64,000 nucleotides of DNA from Geobacillus thermocatenulatus (GCF_002217655.1 NZ_NEWK01000002.1:1551164-1615163), one strand, 5' to 3'; numbered from the stretch's first letter, positions 18,395 to 28,436 are shown. Notes: generated from the letters alone by a model not told the origin. Numbers and translations: made by a program.

Positions 18395-19048
18395 TCATTC
18401 TGCCGTAATATGGGTCATACCCGTAATCACCCCTTCATTCATCGAATATACTTCATGGCATAATGACTGAATGTCCACCTTGTTGTGAGACGTCAACAAA
18501 ATGGTGCAGCCTCTTTTGTTTTCCTCCCGAATAATTTGGTACACTTGGTCCACCGATTTTTCATCCAAAGCATTCATCGGTTCATCGAGCAACATCAGCT
18601 GCGGTTTCTCCATGATGCATTGTGCGATGGCCAGTCTTTGTCTCATTCCAAGAGAGTACGCTTTCACCGGCCTTTTATCATGCGGATTCAACCCCACTCG
18701 CTCGATCGCCTCTTTTACCTCACGTTCGCCGATTTTGTTCTGAATCATGGCTAAAAAATGCAAATTATCGAATCCTGAGTATTGTTCAAGGAAACCTGGT
18801 TTTTCCAACAAAACAGAAATATCGCTCGGAAATGATACATCTTGGTGCAACGTCTGGCCAAATACCGCCACCGTGCCGCTGGACGGCTTCACAAGTCCGC
18901 TGATGACTCGGAATAACATCGTTTTTCCCGACCCGTTCGGCCCGACAAATCCATAAATCTTTCCTCTTTCCAACTCTAAGTTGATATTGCGCAAAACTTC
19001 CCTTGCTTTTATCGTTTTGGAAACATTGGATAAGACGATCGCCTTCAT
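18395..19048 (-). CDS. ABC transporter ATPase of the inserted cassette
   Basis: 217 residues: Walker A GPNGSGKTM near residue 38, signature AYSLGMRQRLAIAQ, Walker B LMLLDEPMNALDE and H-loop LTSHN. It belongs to the CcmA/BcrA-like group of small export or immunity ATPases. It is the last gene of a minus-strand run starting at 21872, 13 bases after the third membrane protein. With those proteins it probably forms one transporter. It differs clearly from GeoF, so it is not a duplicate of the immunity pump. Confidence 0.85.
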   Translation of the reverse strand: MKAIVLSNVSKTIKAREVLRNINLELERGKIYGFVGPNGSGKTMLFRVISGLVKPSSGTVAVFGQTLHQDVSFPSDISVLLEKPGFLEQYSGFDNLHFLAMIQNKIGEREVKEAIERVGLNPHDKRPVKAYSLGMRQRLAIAQCIMEKPQLMLLDEPMNALDEKSVDQVYQIIREENKRGCTILLTSHNKVDIQSLCHEVYSMNEGVITGMTHITAE

Positions 19049-19061
19049 AATTGAAAACCTC

Positions 19062-19763
19062 CTACATATAATCCGCGTTCTTCACTCTCTTGATCGTCCA
19101 ATACCCGAACGCAACGATCGACAAGAGCTCCACCATCAACGCCGACCAGAACATCGAGCTGCTCCGCACGAGATCCGCCATGCTGTAGTACAAAGGAATA
19201 AAAGGCGTTGGCATCTTGACACCCACAAAAAACAAAGCGAGAATGACAACATTCGCCAAGTGATGGGTTGCATACACGTTCAACAACATCCACACGCTGG
19301 CGTGCCAATACAAATTCACGGCGATGCCCACGAACATGAGCACGAGCGAACGGTCAAACGAAAACGCCATATGCGACACAAAGAGACCGAAGCCGCCAGC
19401 GATCAAAAACACCGACAAGACATACACCAATGTAAATAGAACACCTGCCAGCAGCCTAGCCATCGTGTACGACGTCGTATCCCTCAACAAAATGAACAGT
19501 TTATGTTCAAAATATTTATCCCGCTTTTTCCAAACGATTTGGAGCAACACCACATAGCCGAAGCAAATCATCAGCCAATACATCCAATTCGAGATCGTCA
19601 CCGCTCCGAATAAGCGGGAGAACAACTCCGATAGGCATTGGGAAGAAAACGCCTCTGACCAGCTGGACATCAAAGTGCCCAACAGTGGGAACAGGAGGCA
19701 GGTGATGACAATTCTTTTGACATCCATTTTGATCAGGGTAAACTCCAAATGCATCGGTTTCAT
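19062..19763 (-). CDS. Cassette membrane protein 3 (ABC-2-like permease)
   Basis: 233 residues, six hydrophobic segments, for example ITCLLFPLLGTLMSS, WLMICFGYVVLLQIVW, LLAGVLFTLVYVLSVFLIAGG and NVVILALFFVGVKM. A cytoplasmic loop KKRDKYFEHKLFILLRDTTSYTMARLL lies between helices, as in ABC-2 permeases. No specific family is recognised. It overlaps the preceding gene by 4 bases (ATGA type), which implies coupled translation with the other cassette genes. Confidence 0.75.
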   Translation of the reverse strand: MKPMHLEFTLIKMDVKRIVITCLLFPLLGTLMSSWSEAFSSQCLSELFSRLFGAVTISNWMYWLMICFGYVVLLQIVWKKRDKYFEHKLFILLRDTTSYTMARLLAGVLFTLVYVLSVFLIAGGFGLFVSHMAFSFDRSLVLMFVGIAVNLYWHASVWMLLNVYATHHLANVVILALFFVGVKMPTPFIPLYYSMADLVRSSSMFWSALMVELLSIVAFGYWTIKRVKNADYM

Positions 19764-20500
19764 AAAAGATCATCCTGAACATAGTAGTTTTTTTGGCTTG
19801 ACGAAAGGCAAATGGTATAGACCAGCACCAGCATCATCGCAATGAGAACTAAGATTGTCCAAACGGGAGCCGTCTGTTCACTTATGTAAAACAAATAAGG
19901 GAGCATGTGCACAGTGAACATATCCAATACAGCCAGTATGATGACGGCAGCGAAGGCGAAAAAGCGGTTCCCCCCAAAATCAATGAATGCGACAAACAAC
20001 AATCCGTATATCGCGGTGACGAAAAAGTACATGACAAGAAAATAGAGAAACGAGCTTTTATCCCCACTATGCGGCACGTACAAAAAAGCCGCATGGGCGT
20101 TTGGCATATTAGGATAGATGACGTATTTCACAAACATTGTACATAATCCGCCTACTGCGGCAACCCAAAGAGACACGCCCCCCGCCAGAACGACGACCAG
20201 CAACGCTTTATGAAGACCGATTTGCCTCCGCGTGCGGTATCTTCTTAGCACCACCCACGCATTGGTTTGAAGCGCGGAACCTAAAAGAAACAAAAAAGCA
20301 GGGAGATGAAAAAATTCATACCGATAAAGCAAGATAAAATCTTTGAGGCTGTGCCACTTCCCCACCACCACCATTCCTAGCGGCAAGATGCCCGCCACCA
20401 TCAACAAAGCCATGACGCCCAAAATCATTTTGATGACGGTTCGATGCAACAGCAAATCTTGCCAAACAAAAAAAACGTTCTGTCTAGAGAACATCTTCAC
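19760..20500 (-). CDS. Cassette membrane protein 2 (ABC-2-like permease)
   Basis: 246 residues with about six membrane helices (MILGVMALLMVAGILPLG, HLPAFLFLLGSALQT, ALLVVVLAGGVSLWVAAVGG, FLVMYFFVTAIYGLLFVAF, FAFAAVIILAVLDMF, ILVLIAMMLVLVYTICL). No conserved catalytic motif. It overlaps the upstream membrane gene by 17 bases and the downstream one by 4. The function is inferred only from its place between another membrane protein and an ABC ATPase. Confidence 0.72.
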   Translation of the reverse strand: MKMFSRQNVFFVWQDLLLHRTVIKMILGVMALLMVAGILPLGMVVVGKWHSLKDFILLYRYEFFHLPAFLFLLGSALQTNAWVVLRRYRTRRQIGLHKALLVVVLAGGVSLWVAAVGGLCTMFVKYVIYPNMPNAHAAFLYVPHSGDKSSFLYFLVMYFFVTAIYGLLFVAFIDFGGNRFFAFAAVIILAVLDMFTVHMLPYLFYISEQTAPVWTILVLIAMMLVLVYTICLSSSQKNYYVQDDLL

Positions 20501-21365
20501 TTTTCTTCACTCCATATGAAAATACCGCTACCGCAATCAACAATTGGAGGACAAACACGATGACGATTTTCCAATAGGACAATCCTTCCACTGGTTGTGA
20601 AGGGATTAAGAAATTAAACGGATCCCAAGCCAATTGGTTGGTGATAGTCAGCGCCGCCCAACAAACCATATAAATGATTTGTGGCATCAAAGTAATCAAA
20701 TACCGATTTTTCAACAACAAGGAAAATCCTAACCCAAGGCAGACGTAGCCGCTGGCAAACAATCCGCCAATGATATAATACGCGAGAACATACCAATAAG
20801 GGGAGATCTCCAATAAAGGAGAAAAAAGGCTTTTCTTTTCCCCTTCAAACGAATTGTCCGGCAACGGCAACGTGCCATTGACCAATTGCCGATATGCCTG
20901 GGAAAAGCTCGAATAATCCCAATGGTTGGTCAAAAGGTTGACGAGCACGACGCCAAAAAGAAGAGGAAGGAGAAACAAGAAAAACGCGCTGATATAAGAA
21001 AACAAAAATTTCCCCCAGTAATAAGCGCTTCTTCCCATCCGTGTCAATTGATAATGAACATTTCCGCTCTTTCGCTCACGATCAATCGAATCCACCAATG
21101 GAATCGACAACAATAATGGAAAAAGGAAGTAATATAGAGATGAAAATACGTTAAAGCGGAAGCCTCCTAGACCAACCCATTCAAGGTGAGGCGATGCCAA
21201 GGCGAAAACATTTGGATTGTCGTGGTAAATTCGTTCAAGCAACTGCACATTTTCACGATAATCTTTCACCCCCAACACGACGGCGCCGATGACAAGCAGC
21301 AACAGGCAGGCTGCGCTGATGTAAAAGTTCCTATTTTTCAAAAGTTTGATCAATTCTATATACAT
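20484..21365 (-). CDS. Cassette membrane protein 1 (ABC-2-like permease)
   Basis: 293 residues. An N-terminal helix (FYISAACLLLLVIGAVVLG) is followed by a large extracytoplasmic loop and five more helices. The stretch SIPLVDSIDRERKSGNVHYQLTRMGRSAYYWGKFL is typical of ABC-2 permeases, where a cytoplasmic loop follows the second helix. It may belong to the DUF2705-type group found beside similar secreted proteins, but that is a recollection. It follows the secreted-protein gene by 117 bases. Confidence 0.75.
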   Translation of the reverse strand: MYIELIKLLKNRNFYISAACLLLLVIGAVVLGVKDYRENVQLLERIYHDNPNVFALASPHLEWVGLGGFRFNVFSSLYYFLFPLLLSIPLVDSIDRERKSGNVHYQLTRMGRSAYYWGKFLFSYISAFFLFLLPLLFGVVLVNLLTNHWDYSSFSQAYRQLVNGTLPLPDNSFEGEKKSLFSPLLEISPYWYVLAYYIIGGLFASGYVCLGLGFSLLLKNRYLITLMPQIIYMVCWAALTITNQLAWDPFNFLIPSQPVEGLSYWKIVIVFVLQLLIAVAVFSYGVKKSEDVL

Positions 21366-21482
21366 ACTATCATCTCCTAATTCTTCTGTTAAGGACGGTC
21401 TTCTTTGTGATATTGAAGAAGACCGCCCCGACCAAGAAAACCTCTTTCTTGTCCAAGTTGACTGAACATACCTATAAATCGA

Positions 21483-21872
21483 TCAATTGTCGGGATAAAA
21501 TTTGCCTGCGATGTCAACTGTAACGTAAGTGAAGGATGCATTTTCCGCCATTAATGAAACTTTTTTGCCAACAGCACTTTGGTCGACAGTGAAATAACGC
21601 GTGTCATTATCGGTTACATTCAGCGCGGTTGGCGACACTTTCGTGGAACCTTGCTGAATCCACATGTTTGCTTTATAATCGGCGCCCACAACCGAATTTT
21701 CCACTTTACTTTTACTGTTTGTCGCTTTATTGGCGCTTGCTAATTCCGTATCGCCTTGAAAACGAGGGAGAACCCCAGCATACGTAACATAAGATGCGGC
21801 GCTGACTCCCCCTACCACAATGAATGAGATAAAAGCAAGCAAAGTAGTAACCATTTTAAGTTTTTCCTTCAT
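21483..21872 (-). CDS. Small secreted protein heading the ABC cassette
   Basis: 129 residues with a Sec signal peptide (KEKLKMVTTLLAFISFIVVGG, cut probably after VSAA). The mature part of about 100 residues has no cysteine and alternates short polar and aromatic strands (YKANMWIQQG, KVSPTALNVTDNDTRYFTV, KKVSLMAENASFTYVTVDI), suggesting a small beta-rich domain. It vaguely resembles DUF2712-type proteins. It could be a secreted effector or bacteriocin whose immunity or export uses the four genes downstream. The geoA copy 2 repeat begins 48 bases upstream. Confidence 0.7.
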   Translation of the reverse strand: MKEKLKMVTTLLAFISFIVVGGVSAASYVTYAGVLPRFQGDTELASANKATNSKSKVENSVVGADYKANMWIQQGSTKVSPTALNVTDNDTRYFTVDQSAVGKKVSLMAENASFTYVTVDIAGKFYPDN

Positions 21873-22060
21873 GATTCGATCCCCTCTCCCCTAATAAATT
21901 TTGAAAACGCAGGATCGTCCTCCTTTTCTCCCTTGACGAGTGTCGATCAAGGGTGGATCCAAGCACTAAATCCCTTTTATTTTCCTTGGAAAGCTGTCTT
22001 GTGATCAATCATCCTAGAATTTTCCAACTCTTCCATATTCCAATTAATAATTATAAGTTA

Positions 22061-22231
22061 TTAGCATCGAATGCAAGAGTTACAAGATACACAAGAATTT
22101 TGCGTTAAGCACATCAAGATTCCTGTGATGCAACCCGGGGTACAAAGAGATTTACTTGTAATATTAGGTTGTACAATGTTGTCCTGTTTTTTGACAACAA
22201 TGTCCAAATCGAAATCATCCAACTTTGCCAT
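22061..22231 (-). CDS. geoA: Geobacillin I-like lantibiotic prepeptide (intact)
   Basis: 56 residues. Leader of about 23 residues MAKLDDFDLDIVVKKQ...QPN contains the F(N/D)LD box recognised by LanB and LanC of the nisin group. The core begins ITSKSLCTPGC, continues ITGILMCLTQNSC and ends VSCNSCIRC: seven cysteines and nine Ser/Thr, room for seven (methyl)lanthionine rings. From memory this differs from geobacillin I only at core residues 1 and 15 (Ile for Val). GGAGGG lies 8 bases before the ATG. Modification by GeoB and GeoC and export by GeoT follow from the cluster. It is 7.1 kb from geoB. Confidence 0.95.
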   Translation of the reverse strand: MAKLDDFDLDIVVKKQDNIVQPNITSKSLCTPGCITGILMCLTQNSCVSCNSCIRC

Positions 22232-22266
22232 TCTTCATTCCCTCCTTTCCATATGTTGATATCTAT

Positions 22267-22335
22267 CATTAACTACTTGATGAAAGATGTATAAAGACAT
22301 CATAGATTCCATCTTTTTTCACCAAGCAGTTAATG
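22267..22335 (-). promoter_or_regulatory. Long hairpin upstream of geoA copy 2
   Basis: On the minus strand, CATTAACTGCTTGGTG plus AAAGATG pairs with CATCTTT plus CATCAAGTAGTTAATG, giving about 23 pairs with a 3-base bulge and two G-U pairs, and a ~20-base loop (TCTATGATGTCTTTATA region). The inner loop carries TCT triplets and a TATACA that might serve as operator and -10 of a GeoR-driven promoter. It could equally be a mRNA leader structure. Both geoA copies keep it. Confidence 0.6.
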
Positions 22336-22413
22336 AGCAAGCTGAAAAACTCCTTTTTCACATTTAGAATAGATTGAAATTCTAAGGTTTTTCTAATGTG
22401 CCGGTATATATTT

Positions 22414-23652
22414 GGTTCATCACCAAAAGATGTACTTGCACCTGTCATGAAAGTATGTTAGCTGTTTCTAGCCGAACCCGCAGTGCAAAACGCTGGATAT
22501 TTCGGTATCCGTATCCCCGACGTTTCATCAGCTTGATCTTGTTATTCGTTCCCTCCATCTTCCCATTCGAATAAGGAGACAATATGCATGAAATGATTTC
22601 ATCTGTTCGTTTGACAAGTGCTTTTGCGATGGCACGAACAGCGGAACAAGGACAAAACAAGTATCGATGAATCCAAGCGTTCTGCCACTTCTGCACCGTT
22701 TGGCGTTCCTCCTCGGTGAGTTTCTCGGGGCACTGGGTCAAGAAGCGGCAAACATACCGAACATGCCCATGTTTCTTGCCCTCTTTTCCTAAGGATTTGC
22801 GGCATCGATCCAACGCTTCTGTAAACAACTGAATCACATGAAAATCATCGACCACATGCTTCGCTTCCGGACACATCCCTTGAATGGCTTTTTTCATCGC
22901 TGGAGCCAAATCGCTCACGACATACTGAACAGAATCAGACACATGAGCCAACGCACGTCCAATGGCTTCCTCGTTCTTTCCTGCTTCAATGGCATACACT
23001 TCTCCCGTTTCGGCATCCATGACCGCCACTCCGTAGTCATGTCCTTTTCGAAACGCAAACTCATCGACACAAACTGCCTTTGGTTGGATGTCATTCGATA
23101 GGAAGGAAGGGGCATGGGTATAAAACCAACGTTCAACGGTCGTGTAAGGAAGCTGGAGCATTCGAGCCACCGCCTGAATGGAGGTTCCGATGCAACATTG
23201 CGCTGCCCATTGCTGAAACGCATCCGTCGCTACACTTCGAGGGGAAATTCCGGGATAAGAAGTGCTGAATGTCATGCCACACGTGCCACAACGTCTACGC
23301 TCCACAGGGAGTTCCACCCAAAAGATGCCGATCCGTTGAGCATACCCATGCATCCATTGCTTCTTTTTGCCTGTCATTTTGATCGTACGCTTCAAGCAGA
23401 CAGGACATAACGGGCATTGTTCGGTGGGAGAAAGTTCGAAAATCCAACGTTCTTCTTCTTTTCGCACCTTTTGAATCAAAACATCTGGTAAATCGATGAG
23501 TTCTTTGATAAACTGAGCGTACATGCGAATTTTCCTCCAATGGGTTGGCTTGGTCACCTTTACCATACAGGAAAATTCGCATTTTTTGTACCCTCTATTT
23601 TCTCTATGCATACCTATCTTAAAATCTCAAGTACAACTTGTGGTGAAGAGCC
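22414..23652 (-). mobile_element. ISL3-family insertion sequence
   Basis: 1239 bp bounded by imperfect inverted repeats: left GGTTCATCACCAAAAGATGT, right (complement) GGCTCTTCACCACAAGTTGT, both continuing with ACTTG. The outer GG(C/T)TC resembles known ISL3 ends. The flanking octamers are ATATATTT and AAAAATTT, so there is no exact 8-bp target duplication, which suggests rearrangement after insertion. It carries a single intact transposase gene. Confidence 0.85.
22445..23524 (-). CDS. ISL3-family transposase
   Basis: 359 residues from ATG 23524 (MYAQFIKELIDLPDV); the frame extends to 23611 without a better site. It has an N-terminal zinc finger (CPLCPVC...CGTCGMTF), a helix-turn-helix region (SIQAVARMLQLPYTTVERW), and the DDE core with VCVDEFAFRKG, VSDLAPAMKKAI and EGTNNKIKLMKRRGYGYRN. 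The family acts by cut and paste. No frame break is visible, so the element may be active. Confidence 0.9.
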   Translation of the reverse strand: MYAQFIKELIDLPDVLIQKVRKEEERWIFELSPTEQCPLCPVCLKRTIKMTGKKKQWMHGYAQRIGIFWVELPVERRRCGTCGMTFSTSYPGISPRSVATDAFQQWAAQCCIGTSIQAVARMLQLPYTTVERWFYTHAPSFLSNDIQPKAVCVDEFAFRKGHDYGVAVMDAETGEVYAIEAGKNEEAIGRALAHVSDSVQYVVSDLAPAMKKAIQGMCPEAKHVVDDFHVIQLFTEALDRCRKSLGKEGKKHGHVRYVCRFLTQCPEKLTEEERQTVQKWQNAWIHRYLFCPCSAVRAIAKALVKRTDEIISCILSPYSNGKMEGTNNKIKLMKRRGYGYRNIQRFALRVRLETANILS

Positions 23653-23965
23653 AAAAATTTCGAACAGAAGATTTTATCCATGCTTATACAAAATCATTGA
23701 CCCGTGATGCTAGTGGAACGCTGCGTTCAACTAGCATCACTATATGCAACTTAAATGCTATCATACGCGTAAGAAAGATCTCGGGCCAAGGCGATGCGGT
23801 TTCTATCAAGGAAGCGGGGGTGATGCCCGCTGCCCGTCGTGTATTCGCTGGCCTCCGCACGATCGTTGCCAGCCAGCTCTCAGGATGCTGCTTTGCGTGC
23901 CGGAATTGCGCAAAAGTGAAAGCCGTGAACAATGGGAAGGAGAAGAACGGTTTGCTCCGCAAATC
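23653..23965. other. Gap with a near-perfect 17-bp hairpin
   Basis: No gene is supported. At 23704-23740 two 17-base arms (GTGATGCTAG followed by TGGAACG, and CGTTCAACTAGCATCAC) pair with one G-U around CTG. No U-run follows. The remainder reads like degraded coding sequence without a start. It is the boundary between the island and the housekeeping genes. Confidence 0.45.
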
Positions 23966-24002
23966 AAAAAAGAGCGCCCTGTTTTTTCGCTTAGGACACT
24001 CT
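23966..24002 (-). terminator. Terminator of the O-acetylhomoserine sulfhydrylase gene
   Basis: On the minus strand AGAGTGTCCT pairs with AGGGCGCTCT (G-U tolerated) and six T follow. It lies 40 bases past the stop codon. Confidence 0.8.
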
Positions 24003-24042
24003 TTATATTTTCTAAATGTTTCCTATATCCGCTTCGCTACTT

Positions 24043-25380
<1,338 letters not shown>

Positions 25381-25482
25381 TCATATCCTACTAAATCAAT
25401 TGGTTTTTTCTTATAAAAAATCTATCATTCGATCACAACGTTTGTCAATTGTATTTTTTTAATAGTGCAAAAATTTTTATTG

Positions 25483-25508
25483 AAAACAGAGCCTGCCGGT
25501 GGGCAGGC
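25483..25508 (-). terminator. Terminator of the gatCAB operon
   Basis: On the minus strand the arms GCCTGCC and GGCAGGC surround a 4-base loop and are followed by TCTGTTTTC. It lies 15 bases past the gatB stop. Confidence 0.8.
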
Positions 25509-25522
25509 CTCCTATTGTTTCA

Positions 25523-26953
25523 TTATCGTTTTCCAATTTCCTCTACTAACAGCTTATTGACAAGCGGCGGATTCGCTTGTCCTTTCGTCGCTTTCATCAC
25601 TTGGCCGACAAGGAAGCCGAGCGCGCGGTCTTTGCCGTTTTTATAGTCTTCGACCGACTGCGGGTTGGCGTCGAGCACTTCGAGCACAATTTTGCGCAAC
25701 GCTCCTTCGTCGGAAATTTGCACGAGCCCTTTTTCTTTGACGATTTTCTCTGGGTCGCCGCCGTGTTCGACGAGTTCTTTGAACACTTTTTTCGCGATTT
25801 TCGACGAAATCGTGCCGTTTTGGATGAGTTTGATCATCCCAGCCAAACTTTCCGGCGTCAACGCGATGTCATGGAGCTCTTTTTGCTCGGCGTTTAAGTA
25901 CCCGGATACTTCGACCATGAGCCAGTTCGACGCCAGTTTCGGATCGGCGCCGTTTGCGACCGTTGCTTCGAAGAAATCCGCCATTTCTTTGGTCAGCGTC
26001 AGCACTTTGGCGTCGTATTCCGGCAAGCCCCACTCCTCGATATACCGCTTCCGGCGGGCGTCAGGCAGCTCCGGAATCGAGGCGCGGACACGCTCTTTCC
26101 ATTCGTCGTCAATATAGAGCATGACCAAGTCCGGCTCCGGGAAGTAGCGGTAGTCTTCCGATCCTTCTTTGACGCGCATGAGGACGGTCGTTTTCGTCGC
26201 TTCGTCAAAGCGCCGCGTTTCTTGGCGGATGACGCCGCCTGAAAGCAAAATTTTCTCCTGCCGCTTCGCTTCGTATTCCAACCCCATGCGGACGAAGTTG
26301 AACGAGTTGAGGTTTTTCAATTCCGTTTTTGTGCCGAACTTGTCCGAACCGAGCGGGCGAAGCGAAATATTGGCGTCGCAGCGAAGCGACCCTTCTTCCA
26401 TTTTGCAGTCGGAAACGCCGGTATATTGGATGATCGCTTTTAATTTTTCCAAGTAGGCGTACGCTTCTTCCGGCGAGCGGATGTCTGGCTCGGAGACGAT
26501 CTCAATGAGCGGCGTCCCTTGACGGTTAAAATCCACGAGCGAATAGCCGTCGCCCGTATGCGTCAGCTTGCCGGCGTCTTCTTCGAGATGGATGCGGGTG
26601 ATGCCGATTTTTTTCTTTTTTCCGTTTACTTCAATTTCAATCCAGCCATTTCGGCCAAGCGGCTGATCGTATTGCGAAATTTGGTACGCTTTCGGGTTGT
26701 CCGGATAAAAGTAGTTTTTGCGGTCGAATTTCGTCTCGGTCGCGATTTCGCAGTTTAACGCCATCGCCGCTTTCATCGCAAACTCGACCGCCTGTCGGTT
26801 CAACACCGGCAGCACGCCTGGATACCCTAAGTCAATGACGTTCGTTTGCGTGTTCGGGGGCGCGCCGAACGCGTTCGGGCTGCTGGAGAAAATTTTCGAT
26901 TTCGTTTTCAGCTCGACGTGCACCTCAAGTCCGATGACCGTTTCAAAGTTCAT
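25523..26953 (-). CDS. gatB: Aspartyl/glutamyl-tRNA amidotransferase subunit B
   Basis: 476 residues from ATG 26953; GGAGG lies 7 bases upstream, while a GTG at 26956 would be too close. Family motifs are [48 protein letters not shown] and a C-terminal YqeY-like tail ending NPPLVNKLL. GatB is the kinase and tRNA-binding part of GatCAB, which converts misacylated Glu-tRNA(Gln) and Asp-tRNA(Asn). It is last in the gatC-gatA-gatB operon. Confidence 0.95.
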   Translation of the reverse strand: MNFETVIGLEVHVELKTKSKIFSSSPNAFGAPPNTQTNVIDLGYPGVLPVLNRQAVEFAMKAAMALNCEIATETKFDRKNYFYPDNPKAYQISQYDQPLGRNGWIEIEVNGKKKKIGITRIHLEEDAGKLTHTGDGYSLVDFNRQGTPLIEIVSEPDIRSPEEAYAYLEKLKAIIQYTGVSDCKMEEGSLRCDANISLRPLGSDKFGTKTELKNLNSFNFVRMGLEYEAKRQEKILLSGGVIRQETRRFDEATKTTVLMRVKEGSEDYRYFPEPDLVMLYIDDEWKERVRASIPELPDARRKRYIEEWGLPEYDAKVLTLTKEMADFFEATVANGADPKLASNWLMVEVSGYLNAEQKELHDIALTPESLAGMIKLIQNGTISSKIAKKVFKELVEHGGDPEKIVKEKGLVQISDEGALRKIVLEVLDANPQSVEDYKNGKDRALGFLVGQVMKATKGQANPPLVNKLLVEEIGKR

Positions 26954-26966
26954 CACCTAACCTCCC

Positions 26967-28424
26967 TTACAACACCGGTTTTTGCTTATGGTAGTCGGTC
27001 GCTTGTTCAAAAGCGTGGGCGACGCGGTAGACGGTGCTTTCATCAAAGTGCTTGCCGATAATTTGCAAGCCGACCGGCAAGCCATCAACAAAGCCGCACG
27101 GCACAGAAATCGCCGGTACACCCGCAAGGTTGACTGGAATCGTTAAAATGTCGTTCATGTACATCGTCAGCGGATCACTCGTTTTCTCGCCGATTTTAAA
27201 CGCCGGCGTCGGCGTTGTCGGGCCGATGATGACGTCATATCGTTCAAATACGTTTTCGAAGTCGCGCTTGATCAACGTCCGAACTTTTTGCGCTTTTTTG
27301 TAATACGCATCGTAATAGCCCGAGCTTAACGCGAACGTCCCGAGCATAATGCGGCGCTTGACCTCCGCCCCAAACCCTTCGCTTCGCGTCAGTTTATACA
27401 TATCGATCAAGTTTTTCGCGTTGTCCGTCCGATAGCCGTAGCGGACGCCGTCAAAGCGAGCCAAGTTCGCTGATGCCTCGGACGAAGCGAGCAAATAGTA
27501 CGTCGCCAAGGCGTATTTTGAATGCGGCAGCGACACTTCTTCCCACGCCGCGCCAAGCTTCTCAAGCACGGCAAGCGCCGCAAGCACTGACTGGCGCACG
27601 CCTTCATCGACGCCTTCACCTAAATATTCTTTCGGCACAGCGATTTTCAACCCTTTGATATCGCCCGTTAACGCCTCCACATAGTTCGGCACTGGAATGT
27701 TCGCTGAAGTCGAATCCATCGGGTCGACGCCCGCGATCGCTTGCAATACATACGCGTTGTCTTCGACCGTGCGCGTAATCGGGCCGATTTGGTCAAGCGA
27801 CGAGGCAAACGCGACGAGGCCAAAGCGCGAGACGCGTCCGTACGTCGGCTTCAAGCCAACAACCCCGCAAAACGCTGCCGGCTGGCGGATCGAACCGCCC
27901 GTATCAGAACCTAAAGCAAACGGCACTTCGCCGGCCGCCACCGCCGCCGCCGAACCGCCGCTCGAGCCGCCCGGAACGCGCTCTAAGTCCCACGGGTTGC
28001 GCGTCAGCTGAAACCCGGAGTTTTCCGTCGACGAGCCCATGGCGAACTCGTCCATGTTCAACTTCCCGATCGTGATCGTCCCTGCGGCATTCAACCGCTC
28101 CATGACAGTGGCGTCGTAAATCGGGTCAAAGTTGTACAAAATTTTGCTGGCGCATGTCGTACGCAGCCCTTTTGTGACGATGTTGTCTTTAATGCCGATC
28201 GGCAAGCCGAACAGCGGGTTCGTTTCTTCGCCTTTGGCGAGCTGGTTATCCAACTCTTTCGCTTTCGCCCGCGCCTGTTCTTCATTTAATGTTAAAAACG
28301 CTTGCACTTTCTCTTCCACTTCATCGATGCGGCGGTACGATTCGTCGACTAAATCGGAAATCGACACTTCTTTTTTCTTCAGCAACGTATGTAATTCTGA
28401 CACGGAATGGTCAAAAAGCGACAT
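26967..28424 (-). CDS. gatA: Aspartyl/glutamyl-tRNA amidotransferase subunit A
   Basis: 485 residues, an amidase-signature enzyme that releases ammonia from glutamine for GatB. Catalytic Lys is in [10 protein letters not shown], and the Ser-cisSer pair is in [14 protein letters not shown] and [23 protein letters not shown] site stands before the ATG. It is 12 bases from gatC and 13 from gatB. Confidence 0.96.
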   Translation of the reverse strand: MSLFDHSVSELHTLLKKKEVSISDLVDESYRRIDEVEEKVQAFLTLNEEQARAKAKELDNQLAKGEETNPLFGLPIGIKDNIVTKGLRTTCASKILYNFDPIYDATVMERLNAAGTITIGKLNMDEFAMGSSTENSGFQLTRNPWDLERVPGGSSGGSAAAVAAGEVPFALGSDTGGSIRQPAAFCGVVGLKPTYGRVSRFGLVAFASSLDQIGPITRTVEDNAYVLQAIAGVDPMDSTSANIPVPNYVEALTGDIKGLKIAVPKEYLGEGVDEGVRQSVLAALAVLEKLGAAWEEVSLPHSKYALATYYLLASSEASANLARFDGVRYGYRTDNAKNLIDMYKLTRSEGFGAEVKRRIMLGTFALSSGYYDAYYKKAQKVRTLIKRDFENVFERYDVIIGPTTPTPAFKIGEKTSDPLTMYMNDILTIPVNLAGVPAISVPCGFVDGLPVGLQIIGKHFDESTVYRVAHAFEQATDYHKQKPVL

Positions 28425-28436
28425 AAATCCCCCTCC

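Larger units (their letters stand above)
21920..22413 (-). repeat. Direct repeat copy 2 (geoA unit, distal)
   Basis: Nearly identical to 16815-17316 and in the same orientation. It ends exactly at the left inverted repeat of the ISL3 element (22414). Copy 1 continues beyond the matching point with unrelated A/T-rich sequence. The two repeats enclose 17317-21919. Confidence 0.93.

Noticed and set aside
21483-21872. Lactococcin 972-type bacteriocin
   Set aside because: Size and neighbours are similar, but the Trp/Tyr-Gly pattern and C-terminal aromatic motif of that family are missing.
23684-23962. 92-residue minus-strand frame between ISL3 and metY
   Set aside because: No start site and the frame spans the 17-bp hairpin; composition looks like chance.
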